Positions 13,285-24,800 of a stretch of 64,000 nt of DNA are shown here, piece after piece. Both the position numbers and the translations under genes were made by a program. Below the pieces are notes generated by a model. That model was given only the letters and a program-made list of their open reading frames with translations, had not been told where the DNA came from and searched no databases. The stretch covers positions 29,892,922 to 29,956,921 of the forward strand of contig NC_086248.1 of the NCBI RefSeq assembly GCF_021018805.1. Direction: 5' to 3'. The DNA is from Prinia subflava. Taxonomy: Eukaryota > Chordata > Aves > Passeriformes > Cisticolidae. Within the stretch, counting starts at the first letter, position 1. Each line of letters begins with the position of its first letter.

Positions 13285-13590
13285 CATCTTTCTTTTTTTG
13301 TCTCTCCGTCTTTATTTGTAGTTCTCCACCTCCGTAAATCCTTCTGTCTTTTCTCTTTCTTCTTTTCCTCTTAACTTCTCACGTAGTGAAGCTAACAGAG
13401 GAGGTTGTGTGGGATGAGGAGTAGAAAAGGGGGAGAGAAAGTGAGAAGGAGAGTGAGGGAGACAAAAGGGAGAATGTGAGAGGTGAGGAGGAGGTGGTAA
13501 TGAAGGTGGAAATAGAACAAAGAAGGAGGGGGAGCGGGTGAGTGGAAAGGGGAATAAAATAAGGAGGGCATGAGAGGGGGAGAGACTCCG
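13285..13590 (+). repeat. Low-complexity polypyrimidine tract followed by polypurine tract
   Basis: 13285-13380 is dominated by C and T (tctctccgtc, ttttctctttcttcttttcc). 13387-13590 is dominated by A and G (gggggagagaaagtgagaag, ggaggaggtgg, gaaggagggggagcggg). The switch is abrupt, at about 13381-13386. Confidence 0.75.
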
Positions 13591-14940
13591 CTTCTAGATT
13601 TTTAGGCCAAAGGTATGGCAGTCATTTTTTTTCCTGCTTACAGGAGGAATAATTAGAGCAAATGTTGGTCCTGAACCTCTTCAGCTGGGCAGTTAATTTT
13701 CCAAAGCCCTGAATGTATCACTTCATTTTGTTCTTACCTGCATATGTACAAATAGCCTGTAGTATTAAATGCATCTGCTCACTGGTCAGTGTGGGGAAGT
13801 GGCTGCAGGGACGTTTACTCTCCCAGGTGTTGTATGGGCAATTTCTTTGACATAAAGATCCAGTTTTGGCAAAATGAATCTAAAAGAGTGTGTTCACTTT
13901 AGTGAACCTAACCATGGTTCTGCTTTTATTAGATGGGGTTTAACTTCTGGAGATTCTTGAAATCATTGCCTGCTGGAAGCAAGTTTTGTGGCCATCACAG
14001 AATAGCTGGAAATATAATTTCCTTGCTCATCTACTGTTTTACATAGTCCACCTTTTCCTACACTTTATGAGTATTTTCCACTCTATCCCTTTCTCTGGTA
14101 TGAAAAAGTTGAAGGAAATCAGTTTCCCCCACCAAGACTCTAGAGATGATGGATGGCTATTCACAGACTCTTCTTTCTGTTTAAGACCATATGTTTTTGG
14201 TCTTTTGGTCAGGAAGGCTTAGCACTGTTAACTGTGGTTATGAAGAAGTATAGAGATGGCAGGCAGTAACTCGCAGAGTGCCTCTGTCTGTCATTGCTGA
14301 GACATCCTCATGCATTTTCCATTTCTTTGTTCTGTATTGTGCAGCAACAGGGACATTCAGCTTGTCATTTACTGCTGATATTCTGTCCATTAATAGAAAC
14401 TGTTGATTTCATGTGCCTGTAGTGAGGAGTCATTGAATATGTGCACCAAACAATTATTCACCAGCAGCCTTCCCTATGCAACTTTATGGTGCTGAGCAAT
14501 TACAAATTAAAATGGAAAGTGTGCTTTGGTGCTTTGCTTTTCTGTACTTGCAATGATGTCTGGGGAAATACTGCAATGGAGAAATTCCATGTTGAGGTAA
14601 TTCTAGAAATCATATTCATATTAGAAATCCCCAAACCGTACTTTATTTTAAAATGTTTTAATGAGCTACCATATTCAGTGCATTAATCTGTCAAAGAGAA
14701 GTGCGTGGGAATACATTTCAAACCCCAGAGTTGAATTGAGAGAACGTGTTAGAGATGACGTCCTCAGTTTTCATGATGGAAGGTATGAGTTTGTTTCCTC
14801 ATACCTTTCTCTGTATTAACTTGCAGTGGGAAGCCCCTGCAGACTTTATTGTGGTGTAATAAGAATGAAAGAAAATCTGAAATAGGGGAATAATTATGAT
14901 ATTCTTTAGCAATAATAGAAATGTATTTATTTTATGTTTT

Positions 14941-15955
14941 TGTAGTGAGTTGACCTTCTTTGTGAGTCAGACACCCACCAAAGCCTTCCTATCACTCCCT
15001 TCCGCATCTGGACATTGGAGGGAAAATATAACAAAGGGTTTATGGGTTGAGATAAATACTTGAAGAAATCACTCACCAAGTACCATCATGGGGAAAGCAG
15101 GTTCTAATTGGAGATATTAATTGAATTTATTACTAACAAAATCAGAACAGGATAATGACAAGTAAAACAAGACCTTAAAAACACCTTTCCCCACCCCTCC
15201 TTTTCATCTCTACCTCCTCCCCTCAGTGATGCAGGGAGGCTGGCAATAGGAGTTTTGATCAGTTCACCACAGGTTGTTCTTGCTGCTGCTCAGGGAGAGG
15301 AGTCCTTCCCTTCTCCTTCCCATGGGAGACAGTTCTCCACAGACTGCTCCAGTGTGTGTGTACTCCACTCTTCCACAGGGTGCAGTCCTTCAGGCACAGC
15401 CAGCTCGTGCTTTCCCCTTGGGGTCACAAGTCCTAGCAGGAAACCTGCTCCAGTGGGGGCTCCCCTCTCCATAGGGGTGCAAGACCCTGCTCCAGCACGG
15501 GCCTCCTATGGGTTTACAGCCTCCTCTCAGGCACCCACCTGCTCCATTGTGGCTCCTCCCTGGGCTGCAGGTGGATCTCTGCGTTCCCTGGCCCTCCATG
15601 GGTTGCAGGGGCTCAGCTGCCTCACCATGGGCTGCAGAGGAATCCCAGCTCAGTGCCTGGGGCACCTCCTGCTCCTCCTCCCCTGAGCAGAGTTCTCACA
15701 GGTTCTCACCCCACTCTTCTCTGTCTGCAATTACAACTGTGTAATATATTTTTTTTCTTAAGTATGTTATCACAGAGGTGTTACCACCATTTCTCAGTGG
15801 CCCAGCCTTGGCCAGCAGCACATCTGTCTTAGATCCAGCTAGAATTGGCTGTGCCAGACATGTAGGAAGCTTCTAGCAGCTTCTCACTAAAGCCACCCCT
15901 GTAGCCTCCCCCCTCCTCATGCTACCAAAACTTGGCCATGCAAACCTGATACAAC
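14941..15955 (-). mobile_element. Solo LTR of about 1 kb, ERVL-type, antisense to RIMS1
   Basis: The left border is TGTAGTGAGTTGACC and the right border is about CAAACCTGATACAAC. The text in between is one I associate with a common avian LTR: ccatcatggggaaagcagg, many ccatggg/ctgcagg units and gctgctccagtg-like phrases, ttatcacagaggtgttacca, cagccttggccagcag and ggaagcttctagcagcttct. On the minus strand the order is promoter-like (an AT-rich ACTTAAG box near 15760), then the GC-rich middle, then an AATAAA motif near 15127. The element is therefore antisense to RIMS1. No internal retroviral genes are present. Exact ends and a target-site duplication could not be fixed. Open frames up to 143 codons in this interval are repeat by-products. 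Confidence 0.8.
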
Positions 15956-18900
15956 TTCAATGGAAGCTGTAAATGGCACTTGTGGACTACCTGTAGTATT
16001 TTCATGAATAGAAGCACAGGGCTGGGAAAAGAGTTGAATAAAATGCATGCCCCTCATTTAATCAATTATGTTTTCAAGCAAATCTGGTTTCATCTTCCTT
16101 TCTTTTAATGGTATTCTTCAAACCACTTGCCACAGTGTTTTTTGCTGTAGAAATCATAAATTCTCAGCTACAGGTTCTCTCAGGGTATGGACTGTGTGTG
16201 GGTAATGGCATCTTTTTGGTTTCTGACTTTATGGTTCTTGGTAGAAACTTGTAACATTGCAATCCTGTGGTATATTTGGAATGGAATTTCAGTTCAAAAA
16301 TAGCACATACTAGACAGTATTGAATAGCAGAAAAAGTTCTCTCTGAATATTTACAGTAGAGAAAAGCAAGAGAAAGGATAAAAGATCTGTTTTCAAGCTA
16401 TAATTTTAGACAATAATATTAAGAAGAGATAGTATGGCTCTTTTAAACAGTTAATTTTAAGTTCTTTAATTGAACATATTAGAGAATGGAAATTTGGAAC
16501 AGGCAGAGGATTTGCATGATTCTGTTGGTCTCATCCTGGTGATTTTTATGACTCTGGATGACTTTGTAGGACTCTGGACTCTGATCTTGTATGAAGATGA
16601 GAAATAAAAGACTACTAAAGCAGTAGGACCCACAAAGAGAGAAGATGAATGCATGCATAATAAACATGCATCAAAGACCAATAAAGTGTTCGGATTCCTT
16701 AGGTCAGCTTCTACTAAGTAGCTATTGCTTCACTAAAATTCTAGGTGGTTTAGGTGGTTGTTTTTAGAGTTCCACTTATATCTGTATAGATGATATATCC
16801 ATCTACTTCCTCATATAAAAGATGGAGAAGAGAATTTCAGAAAAGGACCTACTCTGACTGATACCTTCCTCTTTTAATTAACTGTTAAAAAGGTAGGCAT
16901 TTTTAGGTTTGTATATTCTTGTATAGTGAAAGAAATGAAATCGTATTTAGTTGAAAGATTCTGAGAGGAGTCTAGGCATTGTCAATCTCCAAGTAGAAAG
17001 CAAGAACACAGTATTTTTAAAAATCAGAAGAAAATCAGTGACTTCATAAAAATGACAGGTTGAACTGCATTTAAGTGATTAATGCAGCACATAAAAAACC
17101 CTCCCTCCTTATGTTTTGGAGTTTTGGTACCTTGCTTACTGCATTTTTCTAGTCCAGTCTCCTGCTTTTAAGCTCTAACTAGTTGATCATGTACAGTCTC
17201 TTACCTCATCTTAGATGAGTCTCCTGCATGAATTTCTATTTGGGTCGGTCCCTTTTACCTTTAAAATAGTAAAAAATTCTTCACTGCAATCTTAGGTCTA
17301 AGGAATAAAACCTCACTCATCAACTCTCTTGTGTCCACCTTTTCACCTCCCACTCCATCCAGTGCAACAGTCGGTTTTGTAGGTACTTCTTGTTCTTCTT
17401 GTACCTACAAGACACAATTTGTACTAGTGTGACTCAGCAGCAAACCAAAAACCTGCTATTCTTACCATCCTCCCCTTGACTATGAGCAGACCTGCCACCT
17501 CTTCACCCCCAGCTTTTAATATACTTAGCTGTATGTGTAAGCACGAAGACACTGGCTGTGTGCTAGGCTGTGGATTCCTTCATCTAGTTGTGCTGGAGAA
17601 ATAAGTAGGAGTCGTGATAAGACCATCCATTCTCAAGTAACATTCTTGGGTTCTGCTTTGGATTCTTTGTGAACTTGAGGAAACTATGGTAATTTCAAAT
17701 CCCTACATATGTTACCATAGTGAGAATGCATAGGATGAAAGGTCTTGAAGAAAAAAAATCATGTGCATTTGTAATTCAGGAAATTGTGAGATCCCTGTTT
17801 TCTTCTCATCTGAATCAGGTATTTTATTAGTTTTGATGTCTTCGCTTACTTTTACTTTTCTGGTATCCCAAGAAGAAACTTTTTTCATCTGCAAATTGAG
17901 GATGTACATATATGTAAGACCTCAAATGAGGGAATAATAAAGCCTTTCAGCAAGAATGGAATGAGTAATTGTCTGGTTTGTACTGATACAGCCGTATCTG
18001 TTTGGAATGGTTTTACTCATTTATATGATCAGGTGCTTGAACAGCGTTGGACCTACAGATGTTTTATGTTCTATATGTTGCATGAAATTTTCACATACAA
18101 CACCCCAAGAGACACTGTCAGCACATGGAATTTATAACGTAGAAAGCAACAGACTCATTTTTATTTCATTAACTCCATGTATGAAACATTAAACTGAAGA
18201 ATTATTTCAGCGTGGGTAAACCACAGTCCTTTACTATTAAGCATTACTATTAACTTTGAAGGATGGCATGATATATGATTGTTACTGAAACACAAGCAGA
18301 AAGATAATATTTAGATTGAGTTTGGATTTCTGCCTTGTAAATGTGCATTTAGACTATTTCAGAATAATAACAAATTTGGTAACAGACACTGTTCAGGTCA
18401 GAGTTGCACAAATGCTGTTACTGTGGTTCTTCATTTCTGAAGTGTGGATGAGATTTTTTAAAAAGTGCTGATAGAATTTAATTGTCTGAATTAAACATCC
18501 TATGCTCTTCCTTTTCAAAAGAGGATGTATTGTTTTCTTTTTGTTGTTTTGTTTTGTTTTTTGTTGTTTGCTTGTTTTTGCTTTGTTTGAGTTTTTTGGT
18601 TTTTCTGAGGAGGGGAGAAAGAAGGAGTTGTCTATATGTGTGTGGGACAGGTGTTTGGGTTTTTTTTCCCCAGAAAAAGTGACTTTCTGAAAGAGTGTAA
18701 TAGGCTTCTGCTTTGTTTTGTTATTTTGACAGTTGTTTTCGGAACTAAAACTATAGCAGCTCAGGCAGGGCCAGGGCAATCAAAAGCAGATTTCTGCTTT
18801 AGTGTGAGTCAACTACAGTTTATACTCCACTGGGGGCAGGGTTCAGCTGCCTAACTGGGGGAATGTAGTGCATTCATTTGAGATGCTGTTTGGAATGTTT

Positions 18901-19703
18901 TTGGGGGAACATCTGGGCCTTTGAAGGCACTTGTGGTTTTAAGGTGCAGAATGAAGCAGCTATTGTTTAGTTTGTTTATACAGTTGCCAGTCTCTAAAAA
19001 AAGCTATTTTAAATGACTGTCTCTGAAGGATCTTGTACATTATGGACTTTGCTGCACTGTCAGATCTAGAAACAGAAAATTTCTTACTTATCAATCTTCT
19101 TGACTTCATCATTTAAGCTAATGAATAAGGAAGGAAGTAAAACAAACATATTGGCCGTAGTGGAAGCTTACTAGTGCACCTAGTATTTTCCAAATAGGGA
19201 AGAAGAAAATTGAACAGCAGAGCAGTATATTTACAAGATTCTGAAAGTACTAAAAATTAATAAGTGACAAAAATTGTCTGACACTGCACTTTAACTTTCT
19301 AGCTTTTTTCCTAGAGCAGTATTTGTATTGTCATCCACTTCATTTTTGTTTTCAGCATCTGCAAAGATTTAATCTCGAAATTTATTTTTTTCTGTTTCAA
19401 TTCTTGTCACTCTAAGTCTCTCTTTTTGTGTGAATCCGTATTTGCTCTCCTTACAAATAAAATGCAAATCATATCCTTGCCAGAGCTAAATACTTATCTA
19501 TGTAAAATCACAATAAATATTTTAAAATTAAAACTGATATTCACTTAAAGAAAATTGCAGAATGCCACATTATTGTTTGGAGGTCTAAAGCTTTATATAA
19601 AAATGTCAGAGTTTCAGCTCATAAAAATATCCTTTTTATGAAGTATGCCTTTTAGATTTTTTTTGTAGCAGTAGTTTCAGTTCATTGAAGGTGGCCAGAA
19701 TAA
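15956..19703 (+). other. RIMS1: RIMS1 upstream intron: unique sequence, one hairpin, one T/G-rich tract
   Basis: No exon was recognised. A 10-bp perfect inverted repeat with a 14-nt loop lies at 17377-17410. A T/G-rich low-complexity tract runs from about 18535 to 18608. The minus-strand 128-codon frame at 18393-18779 is Lys/Gln/Asn-rich because it reads the complement of that tract, and it is not a gene. Confidence 0.55.
17374..17413 (+). repeat. Short inverted repeat able to form a hairpin
   Basis: TTGTAGGTAC (17377-17386) and GTACCTACAA (17401-17410) are perfect reverse complements around a 14-nt pyrimidine-rich loop. In RNA the stem extends by a U-G, a U-A and a G-C pair to about 13 bp (17374-17413). 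No known miRNA or structured RNA was recognised. Confidence 0.6.
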
Positions 19704-19810
19704 TTGAACGGCAGATACTCAGGGGTTTTTTTCCTTTACAGTAACGTTGGGTTTTGTAGGAGTTGGGTGCGTGTGAGTTCAGATGAAGGACCAAGCCTGT
19801 TGGAGAAGGC

Positions 19811-19917
19811 CTCCAGCAGTGGCACGGTGGTGTCTACCAGGCATATGGAAGGTTTGCCGGCGGTGCCGATTGCGACAGCGGAGCTGACGAGCGGCCACAG
19901 CCTCTCCACTGCTGGAG
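19811..19917. repeat. 12-bp perfect inverted repeat bracketing most of a CpG cluster
   Basis: CTCCAGCAGTGG at 19811-19822 is the exact reverse complement of CCACTGCTGGAG at 19906-19917, with an 83-nt spacer. Flanking bases do not extend the match. Confidence 0.8.
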
Positions 19918-19961
19918 AGCGCGCGAGGGGAAGCGGAAGAGCTATTCATAGCCTGGCAGCG
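19825..19961. promoter_or_regulatory. Intronic CpG islet; possible alternative promoter or regulatory element
   Basis: Thirteen CpG dinucleotides fall within 137 bp (19825-19961), against a background intron where CpG is rare. The dense part reads as a non-repetitive GC-rich patch with gccggcggtgccgattgcg and agcgcgcgagg. It lies about 17.1 kb upstream of the zinc-finger exon and inside the intron that separates the N-terminal Rab3-binding helix exon(s) from that exon. RIM1-beta is known to arise from an internal promoter in this part of the gene, so an alternative first exon is conceivable. No initiator, TATA box or phase-compatible first-exon donor could be assigned. A 110-codon open frame (19704-20036) crosses it with no recognisable protein. 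The promoter role is inference. Confidence 0.35.
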
Positions 19962-20036
19962 ATGACACCACCAGCAATAAACAAGAGTGTTCCACTTCAG
20001 TCAAGAATTCAAAAGCCTTTTCATGAACTTAATTAA

Positions 20037-21540
20037 GAACTTTTCTGACAGCGGGGACATACTAATTGTCTGTTGCAGCCTCGAAGAAGGAAATCAAAGG
20101 AACTCTGCTGAAATTCAGGATTTGCAAGCAATTGACTTTTCTACCTGCCAACATCTGAAAGCTAAAAATAGAAAGCTGGGTGAAAGAAGGATTTCAGAAT
20201 TCTTTCTAAGGAATTTCCAAGCTGAAGACTTTGGGATTTAGTTGAGGAACATTAGTAAAAGAAAATAAGGATAGAATACAATGAAGCATTTTGCTGCAAT
20301 TAATAGATGTATTTTTTTGGTGAAAGTAAGATAAGTCTTAGTTGTTTAAATTCTACTTGATTCACATTATCTAGAGTTTTTGATGAGGGGTGGTAGAATA
20401 GTTACATTAGAGGAGAGACTTCTTTCTTAAGGAGAGACAGTTGATTTTTTCATGAAAAGAAGCTATTTTTTCTGACTTTGAAATCTTTTTAGTAGTACAA
20501 ATGATCACCGGAACAGCATACACTTGACTGGCCAAGAAAATTATGGTTGTTTCTTTCCATAAGAAATTATTGCCACTTTTCATTTTGCATTTTTCATTTT
20601 TATTTCAATTTTCATGAAATACTTATGTAGGACTCTTCATCTGTAGATCCTGCGCATCATAAAAATGAAAGTTAATTTTTGTGGTTTAAGAAGTTTCAAA
20701 TGTGCTTATTGGGAATAGGAAAGATTTTATGAGAAGAAAAGATTTCATGCAATTCTTTGTAGATACTACAAAGAAGAAAATAGGGCAATATTTTTGGTTT
20801 TTTTTCAGAGATGAAAATACTGATGTAAGACTTTGAAACTTTCATTTGCTCGCATTCAACAGTATACTGTCAAGTTTATTATGGAATATCTTCTAGGGAA
20901 TGTGATATTTTAACTGAGTAACTGATATCTACCTTAGGAATGACGCAGCACCAACTGCCTTTATTCATCTTTATTCGTCTTTGTTCCTCATAAATACAAA
21001 CTATTTAAAATGATAAGTATGAAATACAGGGAGTTGGTAAGAGATAGGAAATAAATAATTTTGCAATCTTTTTAGACAGACAATACCTTAAGGAAGATGC
21101 TGGCCCTTTTTCAGGTGTAAAAATGTGCTAAATTTTTCTTTTTGTACATAGGGAAAAATGGAAAATGTATTTACACCCTGTGAGACCAGAAGTCATTTCT
21201 GACTTTGACAGTAACAGAACAAAACTTGAGACATCACTTGCCTCTGATAAATATTTTAAAATAAATAGGCCTGAATTATTTGTGCACAAGAAGACTGAAA
21301 ACCTGGCTGCAGAAGTCTCTGGCTGACTGATGATCTGTTTTCCTTTGTTAAATTTTGGGAATTAGGAAAATTCTGTAAGTTTATTAGGCTCCTGACAGAG
21401 GCAGTATTCAAAAGGGGCACTTGGATAACCATGGAGGCTGTTGGACCATTAAGCTAGACATTGACCCTTGGCATTTGTAATACGACATTTGGAGAAAGGA
21501 TAAAGGAAGGACACAATTCTTAGGGCATTATATTTTTAAA
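20037..21540 (+). other. RIMS1: RIMS1 upstream intron: nothing recognised
   Basis: This is AT-rich intron following the CpG islet. An 84-codon frame at 19987-20241 is in frame-neutral sequence and has no family resemblance. No repeat was identified. Confidence 0.5.
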
Positions 21541-21840
21541 GCTTGTAGAAAGGTCACAAAAGGTCCAGTTAAGAGCTACAATAATGTTTCAGATGCTGGA
21601 GAAATGACTTTGCAGTGGAGGATTTAGAGATTTCAATCTCTTTAGTTGATCCCACAGGAGACCAAAAGGTGACTTAATTAAAGTGTAAACACTTTCATAC
21701 ATGCACGGTATTCACCAGTAAAAGCTTTTTAATCTAGTGGAGAAAGGCAGAGTGAGCACTAGGGGCTGGGAGTGGAAGTGACTGTCCTTGCAAGCAGGAC
21801 ATACATTTTTAATGGTGAGTATGATTCACCTAGTAGGTGT
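21541..21840 (+). mobile_element. Ancient CR1/L3-like LINE remnant
   Basis: Degenerate text follows the conserved 3' ORF2 region of old amniote CR1/L3 elements: ggatttagagatttcaatct, then gaccaaaaggtgacttaatt, aaagtgtaaacactttcata, then ctttttaatctagtggagaa and aaggcagagtgagca. The order and spacing of these phrases fit. The copy is heavily diverged and has no intact frame. The borders are approximate. Confidence 0.55.
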
Positions 21841-24800
21841 TGATTTCTCAGTAGTCTCCGAACAAGACTTGCTTCTTATCTTCAAGTTAATCATTACACA
21901 TTTTCAGATCCCATCAATACAGTTACACACTTCCTGAACTCCAGGGCTTAGCTAATTTATTGGTTTTAGTTTTATTTTTCTTATATTTTAAATTTTTTTA
22001 TTATTATTTTTAATTCCCCTAGAAGAGACAAAAGGGGCTCATTACATAAGGTAGGACTAAAGCTTTTGATGTCACTATGTTGCAAAAATGTTAATGAGCT
22101 CATATTGTACATCATCCTAACTCAGGAACAGGTTTCCTAAAGGCACTTATTGATGTTTTATGGTCTAGTAAAGACAACTTACCTAAACTTAAAGCTTTAA
22201 TAGCCCTAATTGTGGGTGATGATAATACTTCCAATACAGTGGGTGCAGCCACTCCACTCTTTCTCAGCCATCAGTCACACACACTACCAATCATAACTCC
22301 CTGGTAATCAACTAGGTAATGATGCGAAGTGTGTAAAGCCGCACTTCCACACTCCCCCAGGCTGAAGTAGTAATCCTTTCAGGCTCCTGACAGTGTAATG
22401 GTTTGGCTGAGGAATTCATGTCAAATACCAAATAATCCCCCAGGTGACTAGATCTAACAAAATTACATAGAATAGGGTACTTAGTGGATTTTGGTTCAAA
22501 CATCTTATCTAGCGATATTATCATTAAATTCCTAATGCTCTGCCTTCTTCCAGTCTTCCTCACACATATATTTTGGCCTTCTAATGACCTGTGACATAAC
22601 TAAATTACAATAGCAGTGGCAGTGAGCACAGGCAGAAAATCTAGTACACACAAAAATCTCATACATCTCAGTCCTTATCACAGGAAAATAGATCCTGTTT
22701 GTCCTTCAGTGCACCATATCCTAGATTAACCTCTTCCTAAAGGGCTAGAAATGGCATCTCACATGGTGCAGTCCTAGCAGGAAGTTTTTTGAATATACAC
22801 ATATGATTGAATAAGTTGGATATATACATACGAGGATATTATTTTGATAATCTTGGTAATATACTTAGACAAAAAAAAAAGGTGAGAGTTGCTGCTACTC
22901 AGAGATACCTACTCCTTGTGTGTTTTCAGGGAGGAAAATTACTGCCTTTCATCAGCCCAGTCAGATTTTTTTTCCCCATCATTAAATATAACAATTTTTT
23001 CTGGAAACCTGTATTTTTTTTGTGAAGCTGGCACGTATGAGGCCACATCAGTGACATGGTTGGATGATGTCAGTGTTCTGGGTCCAGCTCACCTCTTGGC
23101 TGTCCTGGCGGTACACCAAAGCGTGGTGCAATGCACAGATGGCTTGGTAGGTGATTTTTTTTGAAACATGGAAAAACTCTCAGTATTTGTGCTGTTGGCC
23201 AGCTCCAGGAATTTTCTTGAAGCCTCCAGATTTTCACTTCTACTTCAGAAATGCACTGTGGCTGTTCAGATTACAGCTGAAAAAAAGAAATTTTTAGTTG
23301 TTCCACTTGGGTGGAGAGAGCTGATAAGAAATCATCATCCATTTTGAAGCATCTCACTCTAGATATCCATACAGCTTCACTCTTCATCATTCTGTTCAGC
23401 TTTTAGAGAATATGGTACAATGTGCTAGATAAAAATGTCACTTGAGCACTCTTGACACACAGCTTTGGATTTTAAATTACGTACCCCATGTAAAGAGAGG
23501 GAGTGCCTTTTAAAACATGGCACAGAACAAGACTGCAAAATAATGGTCACATTCTGTGACTCGTCCATGTTGTTGTGAAAAACCTGTGAATTTGGCAGAA
23601 GGGCAAGTCAGTGTCATCAAAACGACACAAACTCGCTGCTGGCTCAAGCAATAAGAAAGCCCGATGTAAAAGACTGATATTCTTCCTTTACGTCTAGCTT
23701 CATCTGGAAATCCATTTATAGGTTAAGAAAATACTGAGATATGACAGGAACTAAATCTTTACAGCATTTGGCTCTGGAAAGGGTTAGCCAAGGGGAATGA
23801 AATACCTATTCCTACTAGAGAGTAAGTCAGAGACTGATGGTATGGTTAGATCCATGTGCTCTGGAACAGTTTCTGACTTGGTCCCTTGAGAATTTTCAGT
23901 GCTTTGACTATGGACACAGTTGCACTGGGGTATCAGATTTGTACCTGGAGCCTTCTGTGGGACTGAACCAAATTTTCTGAACGTCTGAGCTTACGGCATG
24001 CTGAGTTTATGGCTCAGCAGCTTGTGGACCCCTGTGGTTGTCCAAAATGATCAGGGAGCCTGAATCTCTGTGACTGCACACTGCTTAGTGAGCTGTTGTG
24101 AGAACCATTATGGAACAGCAGAAAAATACTAACCAAGGAAAACCTTTGGAGAAATACCTCTCTGCCAAATGTATGGGTACTTCAGAGTAGCAGGCAGAAT
24201 CATAAAACAGGTTAGTAGACTTTGTGGAGTGCTTCCCAAGGGACACTCACTCCTGCTATTTAAGACAGTATTGGTTTAAAATGAGCCTTAGAGGTTTTCT
24301 GCTAGGACTTAAACAGGTTGGCAGAAGCTTTTCTTCTCTTAAAATCATGCCTGTGATGAGTATGACTCCTCAGGAGAGAACTGCAGTGGGTCTGCTGGAT
24401 GTGATGAATGAGCACATGGTTACTGAAGAATCCCTCTTGATGTCCTTCTGCTATGTTGTCCAAATGGCATTTTTCCAATATGAATTATTATGGAAATAAA
24501 ATCCATATTTTGAAATATTAGCAATACTGAACTGTGTGGACTAAATTTTTTTATGGGAATGTCTTTTCATAAGAGTTTGGGCATAAATAATCAGCTTGGG
24601 AATCAATCAAAATGTTGATAGATAGATAGAGGAAGGAAAGGAGAAGAAAACCTGACATTGAATGTCATGTTTTTCTGTAGACCTTGCTGTGAAAATTTAG
24701 ATCAAAGAAAATAAAACAATTTACACTAATTTTGGACTTACACTTTCTACATCAGGTGAGACAGTTTTGCTGAATTTTTTTTTGATAACAAGGGCTTATT

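Larger units (their letters stand above)
11734..14940 (+). other. RIMS1: RIMS1 upstream intron: GC-rich islet and strand-asymmetric tracts
   Basis: About 12000-12590 is clearly more GC-rich than the flanks and holds overlapping chance ORFs up to 118 codons. None has a recognisable domain or exon borders. An A16 run lies at 12702-12717. A pyrimidine-rich tract (13285-13380) is followed directly by a purine-rich tract (13387-13590). The rest is plain AT-rich intron. Confidence 0.55.

Noticed and set aside
15255..15686. 143-codon + strand open frame and overlapping frames on both strands
   Set aside because: It lies wholly inside the roughly 1-kb LTR; the repeated ccatggg/ctgcagg units keep frames open by composition.
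18393..18779. 128-codon minus-strand frame rich in Lys, Asn and Gln
   Set aside because: It reads the complement of a T/G-rich low-complexity tract; no domain.
19871..19890. Possible REST/NRSF element (gcgacagcgga resembles one half-site)
   Set aside because: Only the right half resembles the motif; the left CAGCACC half is missing at standard spacing.
19704..20036. 110-codon frame through the CpG islet as a RIM1-beta first exon
   Set aside because: No donor with the phase needed to join the exon at 37098 could be assigned inside the frame, and the peptide is not one I recognise; kept only as a possible regulatory islet.
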